Positions 1 through 7,688 of a stretch of 36,477 bases of DNA are shown piece by piece. The notes under the pieces are model-generated. The model did no database searches and had not been told where the DNA came from. It saw only the letters and a list, made by a program, of their open reading frames with translations. The stretch's first letter is position 1. Every line of letters starts with the position of its first letter. Both the position numbers and the translations under genes were made by a program. This DNA is from Mycolicibacterium chubuense (GTDB lineage Bacteria > Actinomycetota > Actinomycetes > Mycobacteriales > Mycobacteriaceae), in the NCBI RefSeq assembly GCF_001044255.1, contig NZ_JYNX01000036.1, positions 156,771-193,247 of the forward strand, given 5' to 3'.

Positions 1-57
1 GGGGCCACGCCTGACGTTGAACGACTGCGACGCCCCCACGGCAAGAGGGAGGGACGA

Positions 58-171
58 ATGCCACTCTCCGATCATGAGCAGCGCATGCTAGACCAGATCG
101 AGAGCGCGCTCTATGCCGAGGACCCCAAATTCGCGTCGAGCGTTCGAGGCGGAACTCTGCGGGCGCCCTCG
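58..171 (+). pseudogene. DUF3040 protein, N-terminal fragment only
   Basis: The reading frame begins with MPLSDHEQRMLDQIESALYA and continues to about RAPS. This is the conserved N-terminus of the small actinobacterial DUF3040 membrane proteins (Rv2169c-like in M. tuberculosis, from memory). A strong ribosome binding site (GAGGGAGGG, about 46-54) precedes the ATG. After roughly 35-38 codons the similarity stops: the two transmembrane helices expected next are absent, and the frame runs on as meaningless sequence to a stop at 306, antiphase to the isomerase gene. I read this as a gene start left at a rearrangement breakpoint or an assembly join. The exact breakpoint, about 155-172, cannot be placed because both sides fit the GC-rich bases there. 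A short peptide could still be translated from it. Confidence 0.7.
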
Positions 172-191
172 ACCTCGGCGCCCTGCCCGGC

Positions 192-893
192 GTGTGCGAC
201 CACGTGCCCTACGTTCTGGACGACGATGCCGTCCGCACTGTCGCGGCCGCCGTGTCCGGCTCCGGCGTGCGGGTCCGCTCGATCAACGGCGACATCGGCG
301 ACCTGAACGCGCCCCTGACCCCCGACGAGACGGCGGCGCGCCGCCGGCACCTCGACATGCTCGTCGCGCTGGCCGCCGCCACCGGGGCGCGCGCGCTCGT
401 GCTGCCCTGCGGGGGTCTGGACCACGAACCGGTCGCGTCACTGGACGACGACCTCGACCGGGTGGCTGACGAGCTCATCGCCGCCGCGCACGTGGCCGCC
501 GCCGCGCGCGTCGAATTGTGGACCGAGTCGCTGCACTTCTACCGGCTGTGCTTCGACATCGACCGCGCGCAGGCGCTCACGAGCAGGTTCGGCGCCGAGG
601 TGGGCATCGTCATGGACTTCAGTCACATCGTCGCCTCCGGCGGTGACCCGCTCGACTACGTCGCCCGCTTCGGCCCGCGCATCGCCCACGTCCACATCCG
701 CGACGCGGTGCCCGGGAACATCAACCTCTCCGTCGGCAACGGCGCCGTGGACTTCGGCCGCGGCCTCAAGGCGCTGGCCGACGCCGGCTATCACGGCCAC
801 TTCTCGCTGGAACTCGAGACCCGGGACATCGGCGACGACCACCGACCCGAGGCGACGGCCGCTGCCGCGCACCTGATTTCCGAACTGATCTAG
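192..893 (+). CDS. Sugar phosphate isomerase/epimerase-like TIM barrel protein, 5'-truncated
   Basis: The 233-residue frame matches the xylose-isomerase-like TIM barrel superfamily (AP endonuclease 2 fold). Candidate metal ligands are visible: Glu112 (LWTES), Asp142/His145 (MDFSH), His168 (HVHIRD) and Glu207 (ELE). Family members usually have about 270-290 residues, and the first beta strand and helix are missing. The frame remains open upstream to position 78 with plausible isomerase residues (AGALDLGALPGV, about 159-194) but no start codon other than the GTG at 192. The original 5' end therefore seems to have been replaced by the DUF3040 fragment. The stop TAG overlaps the ribosome binding site of the next gene, so the two form an operon. 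Substrate is unknown; the truncated protein may not fold. Confidence 0.7.
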   Translation: MCDHVPYVLDDDAVRTVAAAVSGSGVRVRSINGDIGDLNAPLTPDETAARRRHLDMLVALAAATGARALVLPCGGLDHEPVASLDDDLDRVADELIAAAHVAAAARVELWTESLHFYRLCFDIDRAQALTSRFGAEVGIVMDFSHIVASGGDPLDYVARFGPRIAHVHIRDAVPGNINLSVGNGAVDFGRGLKALADAGYHGHFSLELETRDIGDDHRPEATAAAAHLISELI

Positions 894-905
894 GAGACAC
901 CTGAC

Positions 906-1667
906 ATGAGAACCGCAGTGATCACCGGCGCCACCTCCGAGCGCGGCATCGGCATGACCGTCGCGCAGCGTTATGCCCGCGAGGGCTGGGCCGTCGTCAT
1001 CCTCGACCTCGACGGCGAGAGGTCGGCCAAGGTGGCCGCCGACATCGGCAACCAGTACGCGGTGCCCGCCTTCGGGTGCGCGATCGACGTCACCTCCGAG
1101 GAGTCGGTGGACGCCGCCCACGAGGCGGTCGCCGCCGAGGTGGCGTCGGGCAACCTGCCGCCCGTCGGCGCTCTCGCCAACATCGCGGGGATCACCTCCC
1201 CCGTCCCGTTCCTGGAGACCACGCTCGAGCTGTGGAACACCGTGATGGCCGTCAACGCCACCGGTACCTACCTGGTGACCCGCGCGTTCCTGCCGGACAT
1301 GATCGCCCACGGCTGGGGCCGCATCGTGAACATGTCCTCGGTGTCCGCACAGCGCGGCGGCGGGGTGTTCGGCAAGGTGCCCTACTCGTCGGCCAAGGCC
1401 GCGATCCTCGGCTTCACCAAGGCGCTGGCCCGCGAGATCGCCGACACCGGCGTCACCGTCAACGCGGTCACCCCGGGTGCGGTCGACACCAACATCCGGG
1501 TCGGCTCCACCGACGAGCAGGAGGCCAAACTGGCCGCCGACATCCCCGTCGGCCGGACCGCGACCACCGAGGAGGTCGCCGCGGTGATCACCTTCCTGTC
1601 CGGTGACGACGCGAGCTACCTCACCGGGACCACCGTTGACATCAACGGAGGCAGCCACATTCACTAG
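906..1667 (+). CDS. Short-chain dehydrogenase/reductase (SDR), FabG-like
   Basis: This is a 253-residue classical SDR that would oxidise or reduce a hydroxyl/keto substrate with NAD(P). The cofactor motif TGATSERGIG is at residues 7-16, the NAG-like motif (NIAG) at 92-95 and Asn117 in the VNATG turn. The catalytic Ser lies in MSSVS (143-147), with Tyr160 and Lys164 in YSSAK. Asp34-Asp36 at the end of strand 2 favour NAD over NADP. AGGAGA (892-897) precedes the ATG and overlaps the stop of the isomerase-like gene, so both are co-transcribed. The permease begins 10 bp after the stop. The pairing suggests oxidation of a polyol or hydroxy acid, but no substrate can be named. Confidence 0.9.
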   Translation: MRTAVITGATSERGIGMTVAQRYAREGWAVVILDLDGERSAKVAADIGNQYAVPAFGCAIDVTSEESVDAAHEAVAAEVASGNLPPVGALANIAGITSPVPFLETTLELWNTVMAVNATGTYLVTRAFLPDMIAHGWGRIVNMSSVSAQRGGGVFGKVPYSSAKAAILGFTKALAREIADTGVTVNAVTPGAVDTNIRVGSTDEQEAKLAADIPVGRTATTEEVAAVITFLSGDDASYLTGTTVDINGGSHIH

Positions 1668-1677
1668 AGTCTCGCAG

Positions 1678-2967
1678 ATGCCCGTCACCTGGAAACGTGT
1701 CGACTCGCACGCCGATCCCGACGCCGTCGTCGCACCCGACGAACGGCTGAGCTGGCCCCGCACCATCGGGCTGGGCGCCCAGCACGTCGTCGCGATGTTC
1801 GGCGCCACCTTCCTGGTGCCGGTCCTGACCGGGTTCCCGCCCGCCACCACGCTGCTGTTCTCCGGTGTCGGCACGCTGCTGTTCCTGCTGATCACCGGCA
1901 ACCGGCTTCCCAGCTACCTGGGGTCGAGCTTCTCGGTGATCGCGCCCATCACCGCGGCGGTCGCCTCGGACGGGGCGGGCAGCGCGCTGGGCGGCATCAT
2001 CGCCGTCGGGGTGCTGCTGATCCTCGTCGGCGTCGTCGTGCACGTCGCGGGCACCCGCTGGATCGACCTGACCCTGCCGCCCGTCGTGACGGGCGCGATC
2101 GTCGCGCTGATCGGGCTGAACCTGGCGCCAGTGGCCAAGACGAACTTCGAGAAGGGCCCGGTGCTGGGCCTGGTCACCCTGGTGCTGCTGGTGGCGGTGC
2201 TGGCCTTCTTCCGCGGCATGATCGGCCGGCTGGCCATCTTCCTCGCGGTCGCTGCGGGTTACGTGCTGGCGCTGGTGCTCGGCGACGTCGACACCTCGGG
2301 CATCGCGGCCGCCCCGTGGATCGGGCTGCCGGAGTTCCAGGCCCCGACGTTCTCGCTGTCGGTGCTGCCGCTGTTCCTGCCCGCCGTGGTGGCGCTGATC
2401 GCCGAGAACATCGGCCACGTCAAGTCGGTGGGGCAGATGACCCAGCGCGACATGGACCCGCTGATGGGCCGCGCGCTGGCGGCCGACGGCGTCGCGACGA
2501 CACTGGCCGGGTTCGGCGGCGGCTCGGCCACCACCACCTACGCCGAGAACATCGGGGTGATGGCGGCCACGCGGGTGTACTCGACGGCGCCGTACTGGGT
2601 CGCGGCGGCCGTCGCGATCCTGTTGTCGTTGTGCCCCAAGGTCGGCGCCGCGATCTCGGCGATCCCGCCCGGCGTGCTCGGCGGGGCGACGGTCGTGCTG
2701 TACGGACTGGTCGGCATCCTCGGCGTGCGGATCTGGCTGACCAACCACGTCGACTTCTCCCAGCCGGTCAACCAGATGACCGCGGCCATCCCGTTGGTCA
2801 TCGGTATCGCCGACTTCACGTGGACCGCAGGCGATCTCCAGTTCACCGGGATCGCGCTCGGATCGATCGCCGCGCTGGTGATCTATCACGGCATGCGGCT
2901 GCTCGGCTTCAGACCGGATCGAGCAACGCGGCCGGACCCCGATTCATCAGTTGACGCCCCACGATGA
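1678..2967 (+). CDS. NCS2 family nucleobase:cation symporter (uracil/xanthine permease-like)
   Basis: A 429-residue integral membrane protein with about 12-14 hydrophobic helices, of the UraA/RutG type. The family signature is visible as AENIGHVKSVGQM, corresponding to the conserved glutamate in the substrate site, and as GGGSATTTYAENIGVMAATR, the second conserved Glu loop. A cytoplasmic N-terminus (about 25 residues) precedes the first helix, with GLGAQHVVAMFGAT as the typical opening motif. I use the ATG at 1678, 10 bp after the SDR stop, because the longer frame from 1603 would overlap the SDR by 65 bp. It probably imports uracil, xanthine or a related base by proton symport. Its 3' end overlaps the convergent acyl-CoA dehydrogenase by 59 bp. 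Confidence 0.9.
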   Translation: MPVTWKRVDSHADPDAVVAPDERLSWPRTIGLGAQHVVAMFGATFLVPVLTGFPPATTLLFSGVGTLLFLLITGNRLPSYLGSSFSVIAPITAAVASDGAGSALGGIIAVGVLLILVGVVVHVAGTRWIDLTLPPVVTGAIVALIGLNLAPVAKTNFEKGPVLGLVTLVLLVAVLAFFRGMIGRLAIFLAVAAGYVLALVLGDVDTSGIAAAPWIGLPEFQAPTFSLSVLPLFLPAVVALIAENIGHVKSVGQMTQRDMDPLMGRALAADGVATTLAGFGGGSATTTYAENIGVMAATRVYSTAPYWVAAAVAILLSLCPKVGAAISAIPPGVLGGATVVLYGLVGILGVRIWLTNHVDFSQPVNQMTAAIPLVIGIADFTWTAGDLQFTGIALGSIAALVIYHGMRLLGFRPDRATRPDPDSSVDAPR

Positions 2968-4084
2968 GGCGCTGAATCTCGCTGGCGCCCTCCCAGATCC
3001 GCTCCACCCGCAGCTCCCGAAACAGCCGCTCGGCGACGTTCTCCCGCATGTAGCCGCGGCCGCCGAAGATCTGCACCGCCCGGTCGGCCGCCCGGCCCGC
3101 CATCTCCGAGCAGTACAGCTTGGCCATCGACGCCTGACCGTGCAGCGTCTTGCGATCATGGCCGGCGTCGATGGCCCGGGCCACCTCGTAGAGCATCGTG
3201 CGCGCGGCGAACAGTTCGGTGGCGCTGTCGGCGAGCATGCCCGCGACGAGTTGGTGCTCACCCAGCGGTCGGCCGCCCACCATGCGCTCCTGCGCGAACA
3301 CGGTGACCTCGTCGAGCAGACGCTGCGCCGCGCCGACGCATCGCGCGGCGACCATCATCCGTTCGAAGCGGAACCAGTCCTGCGTGAAGGTCATCGGGCC
3401 GCCCTCGGTTCCCACGAGGTTGTCCACCGGCACCCGCACCTCCCGGAACGCGACGATCGGGTGCTCGTCGGCGATGTTGTGCGAATACTTGGGCGAGCGA
3501 ACGACTTCCACCCCCGGCCAGGGCAGGTCGACCACGAGCAGCACGTGGTCGCCTGCATGCGGGCCGTCGGGCAGCACCGCCTCGACGAAGACGTAGTCGG
3601 CGAGGTTGTACGAGGTGACGTGCCACTTCACCCCGTCGATCACGTACTCGTCGCCGTCCCGGCGCGCGGTGGTCTGCAGCGCCGAGGTGTCCGAGCCGGC
3701 GAACTCCTCGGTGATCGCGTACGCCTCGTGCTTTTCACCGCGCACGGTCGGCAGCAGCCAGCGCTGCATCTGGTACTCGGTCGCGACGTCGGGCCACCAC
3801 TGCGGTGGGGTCGCCATCACCCAGCCCAGCCCGTTGGTGACCCGGCCGCACTGTTCCTGCACCAGGATCTGCTGCAGCGCCGTGCATCCCGCGCCGCCCA
3901 CCGAGGCCGGCATGTTGGTCGCGTACAGCCCCCTGGCCAGTGCGCGCGCCCGGTGCTCGGCGGTGACCTCCTTGGGCAGCATGCCGCCCGCGAGCTCGGC
4001 CTCCACCTCGTGGGGCATCAGCGATTCGACGAACTCGCGGGCCGTGTCGCGGATGCGCAGATCCTCGTCGGTCAACCCGTACAT
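2909..4084 (-). CDS. Acyl-CoA dehydrogenase family protein
   Basis: A 391-residue FAD enzyme with the full acyl-CoA dehydrogenase architecture: an N-terminal helical domain, a middle beta domain (YAITEEFAGSDTSALQTTA, VIDGVKWHVT) and a C-terminal helical domain. The C-terminal motifs include QIFGGRGYMRE and RIWEGASEIQRL, whose Glu is at the catalytic base position of medium-chain enzymes. It would introduce an alpha-beta double bond into an acyl-CoA. The start at 4084 has AGGAGAGG 8 nt upstream. A palindrome at 4102-4121 lies between it and the divergent oxidoreductase and carries a TAGACT -10-like box reading towards this gene. With the acyl-CoA synthetase further on, it suggests the carbon skeleton of the cluster's substrate is degraded as a CoA ester. 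Confidence 0.92.
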   Translation of the reverse strand: MYGLTDEDLRIRDTAREFVESLMPHEVEAELAGGMLPKEVTAEHRARALARGLYATNMPASVGGAGCTALQQILVQEQCGRVTNGLGWVMATPPQWWPDVATEYQMQRWLLPTVRGEKHEAYAITEEFAGSDTSALQTTARRDGDEYVIDGVKWHVTSYNLADYVFVEAVLPDGPHAGDHVLLVVDLPWPGVEVVRSPKYSHNIADEHPIVAFREVRVPVDNLVGTEGGPMTFTQDWFRFERMMVAARCVGAAQRLLDEVTVFAQERMVGGRPLGEHQLVAGMLADSATELFAARTMLYEVARAIDAGHDRKTLHGQASMAKLYCSEMAGRAADRAVQIFGGRGYMRENVAERLFRELRVERIWEGASEIQRLIVGRQLMNRGPAALLDPV

Positions 4085-4101
4085 CCGGCCCGCCTCTCCT
4101 C

Positions 4102-4121
4102 TTGACTGAGCGTTCAGTCTA
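4102..4121. promoter_or_regulatory. Operator palindrome, site 1 (candidate TetR box)
   Basis: The plus strand reads TTGACTGAGCGTTCAGTCTA, a perfect GACTGA-N4-TCAGTC inverted repeat. It sits in the gap between the divergent acyl-CoA dehydrogenase and FAD oxidoreductase genes. On the minus strand it begins TAGACT, a good -10 hexamer for the dehydrogenase, so bound repressor would block RNA polymerase directly. Nearly the same 20-mer occurs at 12576-12595 (one base different) and a close relative at 9329-9348, next to the TetR gene. Confidence 0.75.
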
Positions 4122-4138
4122 TGTCAGCGTTCCGTACT

Positions 4139-5350
4139 ATGACCAGCTTCGGAAGCGCGGACGTCGTGGTGGTCGGCGGTGGCACGGTTGGGGCGTGGAC
4201 GGCCGTCCTGCTCGCCGAGAACAGCGATCTCGACGTCGTGCTGCTCGAGGCGCGGACGCTTGGTGACGGCGCCAGCAGCCGCGCGGCGGGCATGGTGCGT
4301 GCACAGGGCGGCACCGAGACCGCGATCCGACTGGGCCTGCGCACCCAGGAGTTCTATGCCGCGAGCGGCGACCGGTTCCCCCTCGACTGCGGCTTCGTCG
4401 CCCAGGGCTACCTGATGCCGTGTTTCAGCGACGCCGACGTCGCGGCCGCACACGATCGGATCGCCCTGCAGCGCTCCCTCGGACTCGACGTGGAATGGCT
4501 CTCGAGCGACGATATCGACAGTCGCGGAACAGGTCTCGCCCCCGGGGTGACACGCGGTGCGTCGTACGCCCCCGGCGACGGCTACATCGACGCCCCACGC
4601 AACGTGCTGGCCTACACCGCCGCGCTGACCGCCTGCGGCGTCGACGTCCGCGAACGCTGCGCGTTCACCGGCCTGCGAGTCTCCGCCGGCCGGGTCGTCG
4701 GGGTGGACACCTCGGACGGGCCGATCGACACCGCCCGGGTGGTGCTGACGGGCGGTCCGCAACTCGCCGACGTCGGGGCGCGGGCCGGCGCCCGGATCCC
4801 CGCCGGCGGTACCCGGCACCAGGTGGTCGTCACGTCACCGTTGCCGGACGTCGACGTGGACACGCTGCCGATGGTGTTCGACGTGACCTCCGGCATCTAC
4901 TGGCGACCCGGCGAGGCCGGCGGATTGCTCTGGGGGATGAGCAACCCCGACGAACCACCGGGTGTCGCGACGTCGTTCGACAACGCCTACTACCACACCG
5001 CGCTGGCCCGTCTCGAGACGTTGTTCCCCGCAGCGGCGGGGGTGGGCCTGCGTCGGACGTGGGCCGCCACGATCGACTACACCGCCGACCACCTCCCGAT
5101 CCTCGGGCCGTTGCTCACCGACGACGGACCGGTGGACGGCACCGTGGTCGCGAGCGCTGCCGGCCACGGCATGATGTGGGGCCCGGCCGTCGCGCAGGTG
5201 GCGGCGGATCTCGCGCGGGACGGCGCGTGCACTTGGCTCGATCTGACCGATCTGGGGCTTGACCGCTTCGACGCGGACGGACACAGTCGGGTGGCGCCCG
5301 AACCGATCTCCCTGCCCTTCCCCGAGACCACGGAGGCTCTTGCCCGATGA
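4139..5350 (+). CDS. FAD-dependent oxidoreductase, DAO/sarcosine oxidase beta-like
   Basis: About 403 residues. The N-terminal dinucleotide-binding motif VVVVGGGTVGAW is followed by an acidic end of strand 2 (LLEA) and by ASSRAAGMVRAQGG, typical of the D-amino acid oxidase / glycine oxidase / sarcosine oxidase superfamily. The C-terminal FAD loop (DHLPILGPL, AAGHGMMWGPA) also fits. These enzymes oxidise primary, secondary or tertiary amines with FAD. In-frame starts exist at 4121 and 4139; I prefer 4139 because the ATG at 4121 overlaps the end of the palindrome, which is conserved at another locus where that ATG is not a start. Neither has a clear ribosome binding site. The stop overlaps the cupin start as ATGA. 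Confidence 0.85.
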   Translation: MTSFGSADVVVVGGGTVGAWTAVLLAENSDLDVVLLEARTLGDGASSRAAGMVRAQGGTETAIRLGLRTQEFYAASGDRFPLDCGFVAQGYLMPCFSDADVAAAHDRIALQRSLGLDVEWLSSDDIDSRGTGLAPGVTRGASYAPGDGYIDAPRNVLAYTAALTACGVDVRERCAFTGLRVSAGRVVGVDTSDGPIDTARVVLTGGPQLADVGARAGARIPAGGTRHQVVVTSPLPDVDVDTLPMVFDVTSGIYWRPGEAGGLLWGMSNPDEPPGVATSFDNAYYHTALARLETLFPAAAGVGLRRTWAATIDYTADHLPILGPLLTDDGPVDGTVVASAAGHGMMWGPAVAQVAADLARDGACTWLDLTDLGLDRFDADGHSRVAPEPISLPFPETTEALAR

Positions 5351-5694
5351 CGAACGCCATCCTGACCTCGCTGCTGCCCGGCGCCGCCGACGCCGAACTC
5401 GAGGACTGGGGTCCGCTGGCCGAGGCCACCGAAGGTCCGATGACGGTGCACGGCGTCGAACTGTGGGTCGAAGGTGCGCAATCGGCAGGCATCTGGCAGT
5501 GCAGCCCCGGCCCGTCGTACTGGCGCCAGGACGAGAACGAGGTGATCTACGTGCTGTCGGGCCGGATGACCGTCACCCCCGACGGCGGTGAGCCGCTCGA
5601 GGTCGGCGCCGGGGACATCGCGGTGTTCCCCCTCGGCTGGACGGGCACCTGGGTGATCCACGAAACCCTTCGCAAGGTCTACGTGGTGTTCTGA
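5347..5694 (+). CDS. Small cupin-domain protein (cupin_3/DUF861 type)
   Basis: A 115-residue single-domain protein. Residues about 50-113 form a cupin barrel: WQCSPGPSYWRQDENEVIYV with conserved Glu, then GRMTVTPDGGEPLEVGAGD and AVFPLGWTGTW. This is the (S)-ureidoglycine aminohydrolase / EutQ-like cupin_3 subgroup, many members of which accompany amine or sarcosine oxidase-like enzymes without a known reaction. The usual metal-binding histidines are mostly absent, so catalysis by metal is uncertain; a binding or regulatory role is equally possible. It starts inside the stop codon of the oxidoreductase (ATGA), indicating translational coupling. Its 3' end overlaps the convergent acyl-CoA synthetase by 16 bp. 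Confidence 0.85.
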   Translation: MTNAILTSLLPGAADAELEDWGPLAEATEGPMTVHGVELWVEGAQSAGIWQCSPGPSYWRQDENEVIYVLSGRMTVTPDGGEPLEVGAGDIAVFPLGWTGTWVIHETLRKVYVVF

Positions 5695-7688
5695 TCCCCG
5701 CGCTCGACGGTGAGCACGTCGACCGCGATCGCCCCGCCGGGCGACACGATCACCGGGTTCGCCTCCACGGCGGCGTAGCGGTCCGCGAGGTCGACGGCCA
5801 TCTGACCGAAGCCGACGACCACGTCGGCCAGCGCGTCGACATCGGCGGGCGGTGCGCCGCGCCAGCCGTCGAGAAGCGGGCGAATCCGCAACGCCGCCAG
5901 CAGTTCCCGCGCACGATCTCGCGACAGCGGCGGGCAGGCGAGCACCCGGTCGGCGAGCAATTCGACCAGCGTGCCGCCGGCGGCGACGACCACCAGCGGC
6001 CCGAACGCCGGGTCACAGACGAAGCCGACCGACACCTCCACCCCCGGGGCCGCCATCGCCGACACCGTCACCGCGGGTCCCAGCCGGGCGAGGTCGCCAT
6101 AGGCTTCGCGTAGGGCCGACTCGTCGGCGATGCCGAGACGCACTCCCCCGACATCGCTCTTGTGCTGCACAGCAGCGGTTTTCGCCACCACCGGGTAGCC
6201 GATCTGTGCGGCCGCCTCACAGGCGGACTCCACGCTGTCGATCGTGCGGGTCGGGACCACCGGGATGCCGTAGTGGCCCAGCAGGTCGAACCCCGTCGCC
6301 GCCGTCGGCCCCGGCCCGGCGGTCGGTGCGCGATCGATCGGCCGCGGCCACGCCGCCAGGTGACCCATCGCCGCCAGGCCGCTGCGCAGTCCCTCCAGAA
6401 CGGGAATACCGTTGTCACGCAATTGTTGCGCGGTGGGCCGGTCGATCGCCGAGGCGACCGAGGCGAGCACCGCCAGCGGCGCATCGGTCTGCTTGGCTAC
6501 GTCGGTCACGGCGTCGGCGTAGGCCGTGTCACCGTCGAACTCGGTGACCAGATCCACCGCCAGCGCGGTGACCGCCACCGTGGGATCCTCGGCAATCGCA
6601 CGCAGACACCCCCCGAACAGGTTGCGGGTGTCGGCCCCGGTGCCCCAGACGTCGAGCGGATTGGTCGGCGTCAGCCCGTCGTCGAGCAGCGCGGCGACCG
6701 TCTCCGTCGTGTCGGGCGTCAACGCCGCGAAGTCCACCCCGAGATCGTCCGCGAGGTCGGCCGTGAGCGCCCGTTCGGCACCCGAATCGTGGACCGTCGC
6801 GATGCCGCCGCCCCGGGAGCGCCGGCCCGACGCGAAAAGCTCGATGGTGTCCGTGAACTCGGCCATGTCGGTGACGTGCACGGCACCGGTCGCGGTGCAG
6901 AACGCCTGCCATGCGGCGCGGCCGCCGGCGAGCGCTCCGGAGTGCGCGGCGACCATCGCGCTGCCTCGTGGTGAGCCGCCGATGGTCAGGATGATCACCG
7001 GGACATCGGCGTCGGCGGCACGCACCAGCGCCGCGCGCAGTCGGGGCACCGAGCGCGGCGTCTCCAGGAGCAGCGCGATGAGCCGGGTGCCGTCGTCGCG
7101 CAGCGCGTGATCGACGTAGTCGGCGGTATCGGTGACCAGTTCCTGCCCCGACGACACCGCGAGCCGGAAGCCGAATCCGCGACGGGCGCGCAGCAGAGTG
7201 GAGAACGCCGAGCCGGAGTGGGTGACCAGGCTGACCGGCCCGGGCGGCAACGGATCGGGCTCCAGATATCCGAGTGCCCGCACACCGTCAACGGAGTTCA
7301 CGAACCCCATACATCCCGCTCCGCACACCGCCATTCCCGCGGCCCGCGCCACCTCGGCGACCTGCGCGCGCCGTCCGTGCGCGGAGCCGAACACGACCGC
7401 GGAGCGAGCCCCCGCGTCGGCGGCGGCGCTGAGCTGCTCGACGAGCACGGCGTCCGGGACGCCCAGCAGCACCAGATCGACAGGCTCGTCGAGGTCGGCC
7501 AGCGTTGGGGCGCAGCGGTGTTCGCCGATCCTGTCGTAGCGTGGGTTGACCAGGTGGACCCGCGCGCAGCCCCGGAAAGCCTCGGCCACCATCCGCGCAC
7601 CGAAACTGTCGGGTCGCGGGCTGGCGCCGACCACCGCGATCGACCGGGCCCCCAGCATGGTGGCGACGGCCTCGGCGCGAGCACTCAT
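5679..7688 (-). CDS. Acyl-CoA synthetase (ADP/NDP-forming), fused alpha-beta type
   Basis: A 669-residue enzyme converting an acid, CoA and ATP to acyl-CoA, ADP and phosphate. The N-terminal CoA-binding domain has SIAVVGASPRPDSFG. The middle succinyl-CoA-ligase-like domains contain VTHSGSAFSTLL and MVAAHSGALAG, whose His is at the position phosphorylated in the family. The C-terminal ATP-grasp domain contains GYPVVAKTAAVQHKSDVGG and VEANPVIV. The length is near the ~700 residues usual for fused forms. The start is the ATG at 7688, which overlaps the stop of the upstream PYROXD2-like gene as ATGA; a longer frame to 7760 would read into that gene. It probably activates a short carboxylic acid released by the cluster's oxidases. 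Confidence 0.88.
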   Translation of the reverse strand: MSARAEAVATMLGARSIAVVGASPRPDSFGARMVAEAFRGCARVHLVNPRYDRIGEHRCAPTLADLDEPVDLVLLGVPDAVLVEQLSAAADAGARSAVVFGSAHGRRAQVAEVARAAGMAVCGAGCMGFVNSVDGVRALGYLEPDPLPPGPVSLVTHSGSAFSTLLRARRGFGFRLAVSSGQELVTDTADYVDHALRDDGTRLIALLLETPRSVPRLRAALVRAADADVPVIILTIGGSPRGSAMVAAHSGALAGGRAAWQAFCTATGAVHVTDMAEFTDTIELFASGRRSRGGGIATVHDSGAERALTADLADDLGVDFAALTPDTTETVAALLDDGLTPTNPLDVWGTGADTRNLFGGCLRAIAEDPTVAVTALAVDLVTEFDGDTAYADAVTDVAKQTDAPLAVLASVASAIDRPTAQQLRDNGIPVLEGLRSGLAAMGHLAAWPRPIDRAPTAGPGPTAATGFDLLGHYGIPVVPTRTIDSVESACEAAAQIGYPVVAKTAAVQHKSDVGGVRLGIADESALREAYGDLARLGPAVTVSAMAAPGVEVSVGFVCDPAFGPLVVVAAGGTLVELLADRVLACPPLSRDRARELLAALRIRPLLDGWRGAPPADVDALADVVVGFGQMAVDLADRYAAVEANPVIVSPGGAIAVDVLTVERGDQNTT

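Noticed and set aside
1-57. Possible mobile element end at the DUF3040/isomerase breakpoint
   Set aside because: No inverted repeat, target duplication or transposase remnant is visible on either side of the join within the window.
438-1901. Long minus-strand open frame opposite the isomerase, SDR and permease genes
   Set aside because: No start with ribosome binding site and no recognisable domain; it mirrors clear SDR and permease genes.
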